DNA from: Deltaproteobacteria bacterium
GTDB taxonomy: Bacteria; Desulfobacterota; Desulfobacteria; C00003060
Assembly (NCBI GenBank): GCA_030667105.1
Contig: DAOUWN010000051.1
Coordinates: 1 to 10,342 of the forward strand
DNA: 10,342 bases
Reading direction: 5' to 3'
Below, piece after piece: positions 1 to 7,296 of the stretch (its first letter is position 1; every line of letters starts with the position of its first letter). Made by a program: the position numbers and the translations under genes. The notes under the pieces are model-generated. The model saw only the letters and a program-made list of their open reading frames with translations. It had not been told where the DNA came from and did no database searches.

Positions 1-31
1 AATTAAGGGTCGTTGCATGAGGGGTTGCGCT

Positions 32-1594
32 ATGGAATCAATTCTGGTTTATGACACAACACTGAGAGACGGTTCGCAGGGTGAGAAGATCAGTTTCTCT
101 GCTGAGGACAAAGTCCGAATTGCCCAAAAGCTGGATGATGTGGGTTTGCATTACATCGAGGGCGGGTGGCCGGGCTCAAATCCGACAGACACACGCTTTT
201 TTGAACTGGCTAAAGGGATTTCTTTCAAACAAGCACGCCTGGCGGCCTTTGGAAGCACGAGAAGACCTAAAACACCTTGTGAGCAAGACGCGAATCTAAA
301 GGCGCTTGTCGAGTCCGAAACCCCTGTTGTCACCATCTTTGGAAAGAGTTGGGATCTCCACGTCAAGAAGGTTATGGCTAATACTATGAAGGAAAATCTG
401 GCCATGATCTACGACACTGTGGCCTTCCTTCGATCTCACGGTCGAGAGGTCATCTACGATGCCGAGCATTTCTTTGATGGTTACAAGAACAATCCGGAAT
501 ATGCCTCACAAACGATAGAGGCAGCGGTTTCAGCTGGCGCTGATTTCATTGTGCTGTGTGACACAAACGGAGGAACACTTCCGTCAGAGATACAGGAAAT
601 CATGGAGCAGGCCTGTCCGAAGATTTCAGCCAAGGTCGGCATCCATGCCCACAACGACTGTGGTCTTGCTGTTGCCAACACGTTGACTGCGGTTCGCCTC
701 GGCTCTGTCATGGTCCAGGGAACTGTGAATGGCTACGGGGAGCGGTGTGGAAATGCGGATTTGACCTCAGTTATCCCCAACCTCCAACTCAAGATGGGGC
801 TTCCATGTGTAAGAGATGAGAATCTGCGCAGGCTTACGGAACTTTCGCGCTATGTGAGCGAAGTGGCGAACATGACCCCCTTTAACGGGCGCCCCTTTGT
901 GGGAGCAAGCGCCTTTGCCCATAAAGGGGGGATCCACGTAAACGCCATCATGAAGACGCCAAAGGCCTATGAACACATGGAGCCAGAGGCCATTGGAAAT
1001 GAGCGTCGTGTCCTCATGTCCGATCTATGTGGCAAGAGCAACGTGGATTATAAGGCCCGGGAACTTGGAGTTGAGCTGGGAGGAGATGGCTTTGACAGCA
1101 GGAGGATCGCCACGGAGATAAAGCGATTGGAGCACGAGGGGTATCAGTTTGATGCGGCCGAAGGATCATTTGAACTTTTGCTGAAAAGGCTTACGGGTCA
1201 GTTCGAACCGCTATTTCACCTGGAATCGTTCCGAGTAGCCATTGAAAAGGATAAGGATCTTCCTTGCAGGGCATATGCTACCATTAAGGTCTGCGTGGGT
1301 GATCAACAGGAAATCACTGCGGCAGAAGGAGACGGTCCGGTAAGCGCCCTGGATAATGCCTTGAGGAAGGCCCTGAATAAATTCTTCCTCGTGGATTTAG
1401 AAAAGATGCAGCTTGTTGATTTTAAGGTCAGGGTGATTGAGGGCCGGGACGGAACGTCAGCCCGCGTAAAGGTCTTCATCGATTCTCGGGACCAGAAGCG
1501 CGTGTGGAGCACCATTGGAGTTTCTACAGATATCATTGAGGCAAGTTGGCAGGCCCTGGAGGATAGTTTTCAGTATAAGCTTTCGCACATTTGA
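32..1594 (+). CDS. cimA: (R)-citramalate synthase, CimA type
   Basis: The 520-residue protein belongs to the LeuA/homocitrate synthase/citramalate synthase family. It most resembles the long CimA branch that condenses pyruvate with acetyl-CoA to (R)-citramalate, the first step of threonine-independent isoleucine synthesis in the cytosol. Visible motifs are the N-terminal DTTLRDGSQGE (residues 8-18, with catalytic Arg12 and metal ligand Asp13), the HAHND metal site (205-209), GYGERCGNADL (234-244) and AHKGGIH (296-302). A C-terminal LeuA-type allosteric/dimer domain occupies roughly residues 385-520 and probably mediates feedback control by isoleucine. The ATG at 32 was chosen because GAGGGG (19-24) lies seven bases upstream and family members begin just before this motif; an in-frame ATG at 17, with AAGGG at 5-9, would add five residues. 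It is followed by ilvD, ilvB, ilvN and ilvC, which supports an isoleucine role. 2-Isopropylmalate synthase is the main alternative but fits the N-terminal motif and length less well. Confidence 0.93.
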   Translation: MESILVYDTTLRDGSQGEKISFSAEDKVRIAQKLDDVGLHYIEGGWPGSNPTDTRFFELAKGISFKQARLAAFGSTRRPKTPCEQDANLKALVESETPVVTIFGKSWDLHVKKVMANTMKENLAMIYDTVAFLRSHGREVIYDAEHFFDGYKNNPEYASQTIEAAVSAGADFIVLCDTNGGTLPSEIQEIMEQACPKISAKVGIHAHNDCGLAVANTLTAVRLGSVMVQGTVNGYGERCGNADLTSVIPNLQLKMGLPCVRDENLRRLTELSRYVSEVANMTPFNGRPFVGASAFAHKGGIHVNAIMKTPKAYEHMEPEAIGNERRVLMSDLCGKSNVDYKARELGVELGGDGFDSRRIATEIKRLEHEGYQFDAAEGSFELLLKRLTGQFEPLFHLESFRVAIEKDKDLPCRAYATIKVCVGDQQEITAAEGDGPVSALDNALRKALNKFFLVDLEKMQLVDFKVRVIEGRDGTSARVKVFIDSRDQKRVWSTIGVSTDIIEASWQALEDSFQYKLSHI

Positions 1595-1644
1595 TTTGAA
1601 AGTCGTGAACAGGGAATCGTCAATCGTGAAAAAACCATATACCG

Positions 1645-1676
1645 CGAAAACACGAAAGGACGAAAGCACGAAATGA
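1645..1676 (+). repeat. 8-bp tandem repeat, four copies of CGAAAnnA
   Basis: Four consecutive 8-base units are visible: CGAAAACA (1645-1652), CGAAAGGA (1653-1660), CGAAAGCA (1661-1668) and CGAAATGA (1669-1676). All keep CGAAA and a final A, and vary at positions 6 and 7. The array is intergenic and ends 65 bases before the ilvD start. Whether it is a dispersed genome repeat or a protein-binding array cannot be told from one copy. Confidence 0.8.
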
Positions 1677-1698
1677 AGCCTATTTGGTTCATGCTTGG

Positions 1699-1732
1699 CC
1701 GGATTAGACATTATTGCAAATAACGTCTCCGG
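1699..1732 (+). promoter_or_regulatory. Hairpin overlapping the ilvD Shine-Dalgarno
   Basis: The arms AGACATTATT (1706-1715) and AATAACGTCT (1719-1728) pair in nine of ten positions around a GCA loop. Below a three-base bulge (1703-1705), CCGG (1699-1702) pairs with CCGG (1729-1732). The lower right arm includes the first two bases of the ilvD ribosome binding site GGAGG (1731-1735). Folding would therefore partly hide the site in mRNA. A DNA operator role is an alternative, since the upper part is also a near-palindrome. The pairing is seen directly; the regulatory role is inference. Confidence 0.5.
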
Positions 1733-1741
1733 AGGATACGG

Positions 1742-3400
1742 ATGAAAAGTGACAGCGTAAAATCGGGCGTGGAGCGATCTCCTCATCGTGCCTTGTTTAA
1801 GGCCATGGGGTATACGGATGAAGAGCTGCGCAGGCCTTTGGTGGGGATTGCAAATTCGGCCAACGATATCATACCCGGCCACGTTGAGCTGGAGCGGATT
1901 GTCTCTGCCGTAAAAGCGGGTATCCGCATGGGGGGCGGCACACCTATGGCTTTTGGCACCATTGGGATTTGCGATGGCATTGCCATGAATCACATTGGGA
2001 TGAAGTACTCTCTTGCAAGCCGAGATCTGATAGCAGACTCCATTGAGGTGATGGCCATTGCTCATGCCTTTGATGCTATGGTGATGGTTGCAAACTGTGA
2101 CAAGATTGTGCCTGGGATGCTCATGGCAGCAGCTCGGCTGGATTTACCCGCCATTGTGGTGAGTGGGGGCCCTATGCTGGCCGGCACGCATGACAGGAAG
2201 AAGGTAGACCTCGTGAGTGTATTTGAAGGGGTAGGGGCTGTCAGATCCGGCAAGATGACTGAGGCGGAACTGGCGAATATGGAGGACACCGCATGTCCCA
2301 CGTGCGGCTCCTGTGCAGGCATGTTTACGGCCAATTCCATGAATTGCCTGACTGAGGCCATCGGCATGGGGCTTCCTGGCAACGGTACCATTCCGGCCGT
2401 TATGGCCGCACGCACGCGTCTGGCCAAAGAGGCAGGGATGAAGATAATGATGCTTCTGAAAAAGAATATAACGCCTCAAAAAATCATGACTGAGGACGCA
2501 TTTGCAAATGCCATGGCGGTAGATATGGCCCTGGGGTGTTCTACCAACACGGTTCTGCATTTAATGGCCATTGCCGCGGAGGCTGGTGTCAGAATCGATC
2601 TTGATGCCTTTAATCGTGTGAGTGAAAAGACAGCTCACCTGTGCAGTCTGAGTCCGGCAGGAAGACATTACATGGAGGATCTGGACCGGGCCGGCGGTGT
2701 GGGCGCCGTGATGAAGGAACTATCACGAAAAGGGCTAATCAATGTGAAATGCCTGACTGTTACAGGCAGATCGGTCAAAGAGAATATCGAAGATTGCCGA
2801 ATCATGGATAGAAGTGTCATTCGTCCCATGGAAAGACCGTATCACAGGCAAGGTGGTCTTGCAGCGCTTTTCGGCAACATGGCTCCTTCAGGATGCGTGG
2901 TGAAGCAATCTGCGGTGGTGCGACGAATGCTTTGCCATGAGGGACCTGCCCGCGTTTTTGACAGCGAGGAAAAGGCCGCCTCTGCCATTATGGCAGGCAG
3001 TATTAACAAAGGGGATGTGGTGATTATCCGTTATGAGGGGCCCAAAGGCGGACCAGGGATGCGTGAGATGCTCGTGCCCACGTCTGCCATCTCGGGTATG
3101 GGCCTTGATGCTGACGTGGCCTTGATCACTGACGGCAGATTTTCCGGGGGAACCCGTGGGGCCGCCATAGGGCATGTATCACCCGAAGCCATGGAGGGCG
3201 GGGTGATTGCCATTGTTAAAGACGGTGACAGGATCGACATCAATATTCCCAAACGGCGTATTACACTAAAGGTTTCTGACAAGGAGATTGAGGAGAGGCT
3301 TTCAAAATGGCGTCGTCCCAAGCCCAAGATTTCCAGGGGATATATGGCGCGATACGCTCGCGCGGTGTCATCTGGGGGAGAGGGAGCTGTGGTGAGATGA
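1742..3400 (+). CDS. ilvD: Dihydroxy-acid dehydratase, [4Fe-4S] type
   Basis: The 552-residue cytosolic enzyme dehydrates 2,3-dihydroxy-isovalerate and 2,3-dihydroxy-3-methylvalerate to the 2-oxo acids that are transaminated to valine and isoleucine. IlvD/Edd family landmarks are NCDKIVPGM (Cys119 as cluster ligand, with Lys121 at the position of the carbamylated lysine) and [12 protein letters not shown] (184-195, Cys191 as the likely second ligand). GPKGGPGM and DGRFSGGT lie in the C-terminal half. The N-terminal PGH segment has glycine where [2Fe-2S] members have a third cysteine, as in the E. coli enzyme, so an oxygen-sensitive [4Fe-4S] cluster is expected. The ATG start has GGAGG (1731-1735) six bases upstream, partly inside a hairpin. 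Length is typical. Phosphogluconate dehydratase is unlikely given the length and the ilv neighbours. Confidence 0.97.
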   Translation: MKSDSVKSGVERSPHRALFKAMGYTDEELRRPLVGIANSANDIIPGHVELERIVSAVKAGIRMGGGTPMAFGTIGICDGIAMNHIGMKYSLASRDLIADSIEVMAIAHAFDAMVMVANCDKIVPGMLMAAARLDLPAIVVSGGPMLAGTHDRKKVDLVSVFEGVGAVRSGKMTEAELANMEDTACPTCGSCAGMFTANSMNCLTEAIGMGLPGNGTIPAVMAARTRLAKEAGMKIMMLLKKNITPQKIMTEDAFANAMAVDMALGCSTNTVLHLMAIAAEAGVRIDLDAFNRVSEKTAHLCSLSPAGRHYMEDLDRAGGVGAVMKELSRKGLINVKCLTVTGRSVKENIEDCRIMDRSVIRPMERPYHRQGGLAALFGNMAPSGCVVKQSAVVRRMLCHEGPARVFDSEEKAASAIMAGSINKGDVVIIRYEGPKGGPGMREMLVPTSAISGMGLDADVALITDGRFSGGTRGAAIGHVSPEAMEGGVIAIVKDGDRIDINIPKRRITLKVSDKEIEERLSKWRRPKPKISRGYMARYARAVSSGGEGAVVR

Positions 3401-3549
3401 TAGGAATTGAGGAATCCAGAATTGAGGAATTCAGGCCCGCCCTGGCGCGACAGGAGTTCGAGAATGTCCCCGGGGGAATCCCCCGGTCTGGGCCAGGGAA
3501 TTGGCGGAAATCCATTCAATTGCTGAATCCCTCAATTATTTGTGAGTAA
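3397..3549 (+). CDS. Possible 50-residue ORF bridging ilvD and ilvB (doubtful)
   Basis: An ATG at 3397 overlaps the ilvD stop in an ATGA arrangement and opens a 50-codon frame ending TAA at 3547-3549, 14 bases before the ilvB start. Purine-rich GAGGGAG (about 3380-3386) and GGTGAG lie upstream. The predicted peptide contains seven isoleucines, matches no family I know, and is encoded almost entirely by an inverted-repeat element. It may be a fortuitous frame through a repeat. Even so, its translation could carry ribosomes from ilvD to ilvB or melt the hairpins. Confidence 0.2.
   Translation: MIGIEESRIEEFRPALARQEFENVPGGIPRSGPGNWRKSIQLLNPSIICE
3404..3537 (+). repeat. Nested inverted-repeat element between ilvD and ilvB
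   Basis: The left end holds a tandem direct repeat of 15 bases with one mismatch: GAATTGAGGAATCCA (3404-3418) and GAATTGAGGAATTCA (3419-3433). The outer arm AATTGAGGAATTCAG (3420-3434) pairs with CTGAATCCCTCAATT (3523-3537) in 14 of 15 positions. Inside it CCCTGGC (3440-3446) pairs with GCCAGGG (3492-3498), and innermost CCGGGGG (3470-3476) pairs with CCCCCGG (3480-3486) around AAT. The design resembles a REP/BIME or small non-autonomous palindromic element. There is no T tract after it, so it is not a standard intrinsic terminator. Confidence 0.7.
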
Positions 3550-3563
3550 CAGGAGAAAATAGA

Positions 3564-5252
3564 GTGAAAACACTTACAGGAGCACAGATCATCATGGCCG
3601 TCCTGAAGGAAGAGGGCGTTAAGACCATCTTTGGTTTCCCGGGCGGCGTTATTATTGACATTTTTGACGAGCTCGCCAGGACGGATATACAGCATATCCT
3701 GGTGCGCCACGAACAGGGGGCGGCCCATGCGGCAGACGGCTACGCGCGGGCAAAGAGCAGTGTGGGCGTTTGCCTGGTCACCTCCGGTCCTGGGGCCACG
3801 AACACCGTTAGCGGGCTTGCATCTGCCTATATGGATTCTATTCCGGTAGTTGCGCTCACAGGCCAGGTGCCCACCAAGCTAATCGGAAACGATGCCTTCC
3901 AGGAAGTCGATATTGTAGGAATCACCCGGCCTTGCACCAAGCACAACTATCTTGTGAAACGTACAGATGACCTTGCCAGAGTACTGAAAGAGGCCTTTCA
4001 TGTTGCGCGATCAGGACGCCCAGGTCCGGTCTTGGTCGATCTTCCCAAGGATGTGAGTCAAGGCAAGGCAAGATACAAATCCTTGCCGAAACCCAGGATG
4101 CCCTCCTACAATCCCACGTATAAGCCCAATGTTAAGCAATTGCGGCGGGCGGTGGAGCTTATTAAGAAAGCAAAAAGACCGGTTGTTTTTTCCGGAGGCG
4201 GAGTCATCCTTTCGGGGGCATCCAAGGAATTGACCAACTTTGCCAAGAAATTGCACGCTCCGGTCACAGCCTCTCTAATGGGTCTTGGCGGTTTTCCGGG
4301 GACCGATGCTCTCTGGCTAGGAATGCTGGGTATGCACGGTACATACCGCGCCAACATGGCGACCGAGAGATGCGACCTCTTAATCGGCATTGGTGTGCGC
4401 TTTGATGACAGGGTGACCGGCAAGGTTGAAGCGTTTGCACCAAATGCAAAGATCATCCATGTTGATATCGACCCTACTTCTATCAGCAAGAATATCCCTG
4501 TTACGGTCCCGATCGTTGGTGATTGCAGGGCCTCCCTAATGGAGATTAACGGCCTCCTTGATGATGAAAAGGTGAGGTTTTCCAAAAAAAGCCGAAAGCC
4601 ATGGCTTGACCAGATCGAGAAATGGAAAAGTACCCAGCCATTAAGATATGAACAGGGAGATGCAATAAAACCCCAGTATGTAATTGAAAAGCTCTACGAA
4701 CTGACAAAAGGCAAAGCCATCATTACCACTGAGGTGGGACAGAACCAAATGTGGGCGGCTCAGTATTACCACTTTGATCGCCCAAATTGTTTCATTACCT
4801 CTGGCGGACTTGGGTGTATGGGTTTTGGTTTGCCTGCTGCCATTGGGGCGCAGGTGGCTTGCCCTGATAGACTGGTGGTAGACGTGGCTGGAGACGGGAG
4901 TATTCAGATGAATATCCAGGAGCTGGCCACGGCCGTGCAATACAACTTGCCGGTGAAGGTGGTTATCTTAAATAACAGGTATCTTGGCATGGTACGGCAG
5001 TGGCAGGAACTCTTTTACAAAAAGCGCTACATAGCTACAGACATGGAATACGCCCCTGATTTTGCGAAGCTTGCCGAGGCCTATGGGGCCTTAGGCTTGA
5101 AGGCCACGAAGCCCGAAGAGGTTGTTTCCGTACTCAAGCAAGGGCTCAAGAGCCCGGGTCCTGCCATAATGGACTTCTGGGTGGCTCGCGAAGAAGGTGT
5201 GTACCCCATGGTCCCTGCAGGGGCCGCTTTAAGTGAAATGCTTCTAGTCTAA
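3564..5252 (+). CDS. ilvB: Acetolactate synthase, large (catalytic) subunit
   Basis: The 562-residue ThDP-dependent enzyme joins pyruvate-derived hydroxyethyl to pyruvate or 2-oxobutyrate, giving acetolactate or acetohydroxybutyrate, the first common step of branched-chain amino acid synthesis. Domains in order are an N-terminal ThDP-binding domain (about 1-170) with catalytic Glu50 in [17 protein letters not shown], a central FAD-associated domain (about 190-330), and a C-terminal ThDP domain (about 370-530). The last carries the GDG motif at 443-445 and ends its metal-binding signature in ILNN. Translation starts at GTG with AGGAG (3551-3555) eight bases upstream; an in-frame TGA at 3543-3545 rules out any real extension. 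Length is normal for biosynthetic AHAS. The next gene, 14 bases on, is the regulatory subunit, which separates this from catabolic acetolactate synthases that lack one. Confidence 0.97.
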   Translation: MKTLTGAQIIMAVLKEEGVKTIFGFPGGVIIDIFDELARTDIQHILVRHEQGAAHAADGYARAKSSVGVCLVTSGPGATNTVSGLASAYMDSIPVVALTGQVPTKLIGNDAFQEVDIVGITRPCTKHNYLVKRTDDLARVLKEAFHVARSGRPGPVLVDLPKDVSQGKARYKSLPKPRMPSYNPTYKPNVKQLRRAVELIKKAKRPVVFSGGGVILSGASKELTNFAKKLHAPVTASLMGLGGFPGTDALWLGMLGMHGTYRANMATERCDLLIGIGVRFDDRVTGKVEAFAPNAKIIHVDIDPTSISKNIPVTVPIVGDCRASLMEINGLLDDEKVRFSKKSRKPWLDQIEKWKSTQPLRYEQGDAIKPQYVIEKLYELTKGKAIITTEVGQNQMWAAQYYHFDRPNCFITSGGLGCMGFGLPAAIGAQVACPDRLVVDVAGDGSIQMNIQELATAVQYNLPVKVVILNNRYLGMVRQWQELFYKKRYIATDMEYAPDFAKLAEAYGALGLKATKPEEVVSVLKQGLKSPGPAIMDFWVAREEGVYPMVPAGAALSEMLLV

Positions 5253-5266
5253 AACGGAGATTACTT

Positions 5267-5749
5267 ATGCAGAAACATACGATATCGCTGTTGGTGGACA
5301 ATGAGCCGGGGGTGCTTTCCCGAGTGGCAGGCCTGTTTAGTGGCCGCGGTTTCAACATAGAGAGCCTGTGTGTGGCAGAGACCCTTGACCCCCTGGTTTC
5401 CCGCATGACACTGGTCACGCGGGGAGACGATGCCGTTGCAGAACAGATTATGAAACAGCTCAACAAGCTTATTAACGTCATGAAGGTCCATGACCTGACA
5501 GGAACGGAATATGTGGAGCGTGAAATGGCCCTGGTCAAAGTCAAGACCAAAGCAGATTCCAGGGCGGAACTCTTGAGAATTGTTGATATTTTCAGGTGCA
5601 AAGTCGTTGACGTGAGTCCCACGCACTACACGCTCGAAGTGACCGGTACGGCCGAGAAGCTTGCAGCCATCTTGAGCCTTCTAAAGCCCATGGGGGTTAA
5701 GGAGATTGCCCGTACAGGGGCGATTGCGCTGGCGAGGGAGAAAAAATAA
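5267..5749 (+). CDS. ilvN: Acetolactate synthase, small (regulatory) subunit
   Basis: The 160-residue protein is the full-length IlvH/IlvN-type regulatory subunit that activates the IlvB catalytic subunit and confers feedback inhibition by valine. The N-terminal ACT domain (about residues 4-75) contains DNEPGVLSRVAGLFSGRGFN; Asn12 and Gly15 match the positions at which valine-resistance changes are known in E. coli IlvH. The C-terminal half (about 80-158) is the usual ALS small-subunit domain. The ATG has CGGAGA (5255-5260) six bases upstream and lies 14 bases after the ilvB stop, consistent with coupled expression at matched amounts. Its stop codon is inside a perfect hairpin that leads to ilvC. 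The length equals the longer IlvH form rather than the short E. coli IlvN form; the symbol ilvH would be equally acceptable. Confidence 0.96.
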   Translation: MQKHTISLLVDNEPGVLSRVAGLFSGRGFNIESLCVAETLDPLVSRMTLVTRGDDAVAEQIMKQLNKLINVMKVHDLTGTEYVEREMALVKVKTKADSRAELLRIVDIFRCKVVDVSPTHYTLEVTGTAEKLAAILSLLKPMGVKEIARTGAIALAREKK

Positions 5750-5768
5750 AATCGCTAGGCGATTTTAT
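5746..5768 (+). promoter_or_regulatory. Perfect 10-bp intercistronic hairpin at the ilvN stop
   Basis: ATAAAATCGC (5746-5755) is the exact reverse complement of GCGATTTTAT (5759-5768), separated by TAG. The ilvN stop codon (5747-5749) lies in the left arm, and the ilvC ribosome binding site begins six bases after the right arm. Only three pairs are G-C and no uridine tract follows, so it is at best a weak terminator. An RNA processing or stability element, or a modulator of the ilvN/ilvC ratio, is more likely. The function is inferred. Confidence 0.55.
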
Positions 5769-5786
5769 AGAACAAGGAGGATACCT

Positions 5787-6842
5787 ATGGCAAAGATCAA
5801 TTTTGGTGGTGTCTGGGAGGACGTGGTGACCCCGGAAGAATTTCCTTTGGACAAAGCGAGAGAGGTCCTTGGTGATGAGACTGTGGCAGTTCTGGGCTAT
5901 GGTGTGCAGGGTCCTGCCCAGGCGTTGAACATGAAAGATAATGGGATTTCGGTCATCGTGGGCCAGCGCGAGGGTGGCAAGTCCTGGCAAAAGGCTGTCC
6001 ACGACGGTTTTGTGCCGGGCGAGACCCTTTTTTCGTTGGAAGAGGCGGCCGAGCGGGCTACCATAGTCCAGTATCTCATATCTGATGCCGGCCAGATGGC
6101 AGTCTGGCCGAGGCTGAAACCGTTGCTGAAAAAGGGGGATGCCCTCTATTTTTCCCACGGTTTTTCCATTGTGTACAGCGATCAGACCGGAGTGGTGCCC
6201 CAGAATAACATTGACGTAATTCTGGTTGCTCCAAAGGGTTCTGGAAGAAATGTGCGATTGAATTTCCTGGACGGAAGCGGCATCAACGGAAGTTACGCGG
6301 TTTATCAGGATTTTACTGGCCGGGCAAAGGAGAGAGCCATTGCGTTAGGCATAGCCATCGGGTCCGGATACCTTTTTCCGACGACCTTCAAAAATGAGGT
6401 GTACAGTGACCTGACCGGAGAGCGCGGGGTTCTTATGGGCTGCCTGGAGGGCGTGTTTGAGGCCCAGTACAGTATATTGCGCAAACACGGACACAGCCCC
6501 AGCGAGGCATTCAACGAAACGGTAGAAGAGTTGACCCAGAGCCTGATTCGCCTTGTGGCTGAAAACGGCATGGACTGGATGTATTACAACTGCAGCACAA
6601 CGGCCCAGAGAGGAGCGCTGGATTGGAGGCACAGATTCCGCGATGCGGTCACACCTGTCTTTGAGGAGCTTTACCAGAGTGTGGTTTCGGGACAAGAGAC
6701 CAAGCTCGTGCTTGAAGCCAACAGTGCGCCGGATTATAGTGAAAGGCTCGCAGAAGAGCTGGAAGAGATGAAAAACTCCGAGATGTGGCAAGCTGGAGCT
6801 GCGGTTCGTGCCCTGAGACCGGAAAACAGGAAAAAGCCATAG
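5787..6842 (+). CDS. ilvC: Ketol-acid reductoisomerase, Bacteroidetes-like short form
   Basis: The 351-residue enzyme isomerises and reduces acetolactate or acetohydroxybutyrate, using NAD(P)H and Mg2+, to the dihydroxy acids used by IlvD. The N-terminal Rossmann domain has GYGVQG followed by a VGQREGGKSW segment of the kind that contacts cofactor phosphate, so NADPH is probable. Candidate catalytic residues are all present: His124 (SHGF), Lys150 (APKGSG), Asp208 and Glu212 (SDLTGE), Glu244 and Glu248 (FNETVEE) and Ser270 (NCSTTAQRG). The single helical C-terminal domain gives a short-form enzyme, not the roughly 490-residue E. coli class. The motifs and the RPEN ending recall Bacteroidetes enzymes more than the usual class I proteins. 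The ATG at 5787 follows AAGGAGG (5774-5780) by six bases; the frame stays open further upstream, but that part overlaps ilvN and lacks family similarity. Confidence 0.96.
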   Translation: MAKINFGGVWEDVVTPEEFPLDKAREVLGDETVAVLGYGVQGPAQALNMKDNGISVIVGQREGGKSWQKAVHDGFVPGETLFSLEEAAERATIVQYLISDAGQMAVWPRLKPLLKKGDALYFSHGFSIVYSDQTGVVPQNNIDVILVAPKGSGRNVRLNFLDGSGINGSYAVYQDFTGRAKERAIALGIAIGSGYLFPTTFKNEVYSDLTGERGVLMGCLEGVFEAQYSILRKHGHSPSEAFNETVEELTQSLIRLVAENGMDWMYYNCSTTAQRGALDWRHRFRDAVTPVFEELYQSVVSGQETKLVLEANSAPDYSERLAEELEEMKNSEMWQAGAAVRALRPENRKKP

Positions 6843-7296
6843 GGAAAAACATGCGTCATGGCAGTGAAAAGGCTTGACATACTGTCAGACGTGTCATAAA
6901 ATATTATCAAAATCCTACCTGCGGAGAGCATACATAAAGAAAAACCAAACAGTTTCTTCATTTTATATATCACAGACAAAAGACACTGCCACTTAGCCCC
7001 CTTTATTCAGAAAGAGGAAACAATCCTTTTATCAGATAGTGTCCCTACATAACAGCGTGATTGCTCTTGTCTTGCCATGTTTCCGGGACCATGCGGTTTT
7101 TGGTAAAAAGTTTTGGCATTTTTCATTTTCCATCATTCCATTAGATGTCCGTCTACCTGAGTACACAAGTTAACACCCAGACAGTGTCAATTACTTTTTG
7201 ATTTCAATGAAGGATGCCAAAGTTTTTTTGTAAATATGTGAAACCACGTCCTCCCGGGCGCGGATTCTTTACTAACCGACTAAAGGAAAGAAATCT
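6843..7296 (+). other. 454-base AT-rich intergenic region and probable rho leader
   Basis: No supported gene lies here. The region starts with a strong sigma70-like promoter (6874-6902) and continues as AT-rich sequence with several T tracts (7096-7100, 7195-7199 and 7223-7229). TTTGGCA (7112-7118) is complementary to TGCCAAA (7215-7221), a possible long-range pairing. GGCAGTG (6860-6866) and CACTGCC (6984-6990) are also complementary, though the first lies upstream of the promoter. No stem sits directly before any T tract, so I could not identify an intrinsic terminator for ilvC. Short frames of 17 and 18 codons (7091-7144 and 7145-7201) lack ribosome binding sites. A long leader would fit known autoregulation of rho by attenuation in other bacteria. 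Confidence 0.5.
6874..6902 (+). promoter_or_regulatory. Near-consensus sigma70 promoter, probably for rho
   Basis: TTGACA (6874-6879) is a perfect -35 box. A 17-base spacer separates it from TAAAAT (6897-6902), a five-of-six -10 box. Transcription would begin near 6909 and run toward rho, leaving a leader of nearly 390 bases. TGACA (6875-6879), TGTCA (6883-6887) and TGTCA (6892-6896) lie across the -35 box and spacer; the first two form an inverted repeat with a 3-base centre, a possible operator. Confidence 0.72.

Larger units (their letters stand above)
1595..1741 (+). other. cimA-ilvD spacer with low-complexity words and a hairpin
   Basis: This 147-base spacer has no gene. Its first part repeats short words: TCGTGAA occurs at 1603-1609 and 1624-1630, and AATCGTC/AATCGTG stand in tandem at 1615-1628. 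Next comes an 8-base tandem array (1645-1676) and then a hairpin that runs into the ilvD ribosome binding site (1699-1732). I see no convincing promoter or T-tailed terminator, so cimA and ilvD may be cotranscribed. Confidence 0.6.

Noticed and set aside
1457..2065. A 202-codon minus-strand open frame across the cimA end and ilvD start
   Set aside because: It lies antisense to two well-recognised genes and a spacer, and its translation shows no family motif.
3470..3486. G/C-rich hairpin as an intrinsic terminator after ilvD
   Set aside because: No T tract follows, and the stem is the core of a larger nested inverted repeat.
5706..5786. N-terminal extension of IlvC by 27 residues
   Set aside because: It would overlap ilvN and cross the hairpin, has no family similarity, and the ATG at 5787 has an excellent ribosome binding site.
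6734..6979. Minus-strand 81-codon frame at the ilvC end
   Set aside because: It is mostly the complement of ilvC coding sequence and partly the complement of the promoter region, with no recognisable domain.
7091..7201. Two short frames (17 and 18 codons) upstream of rho, possible leader peptides
   Set aside because: Neither has a recognisable ribosome binding site, and their composition is not distinctive.
7195..7229. T tracts before rho as an ilvC terminator
   Set aside because: No stable stem directly precedes the T runs, so an intrinsic terminator is not supported.
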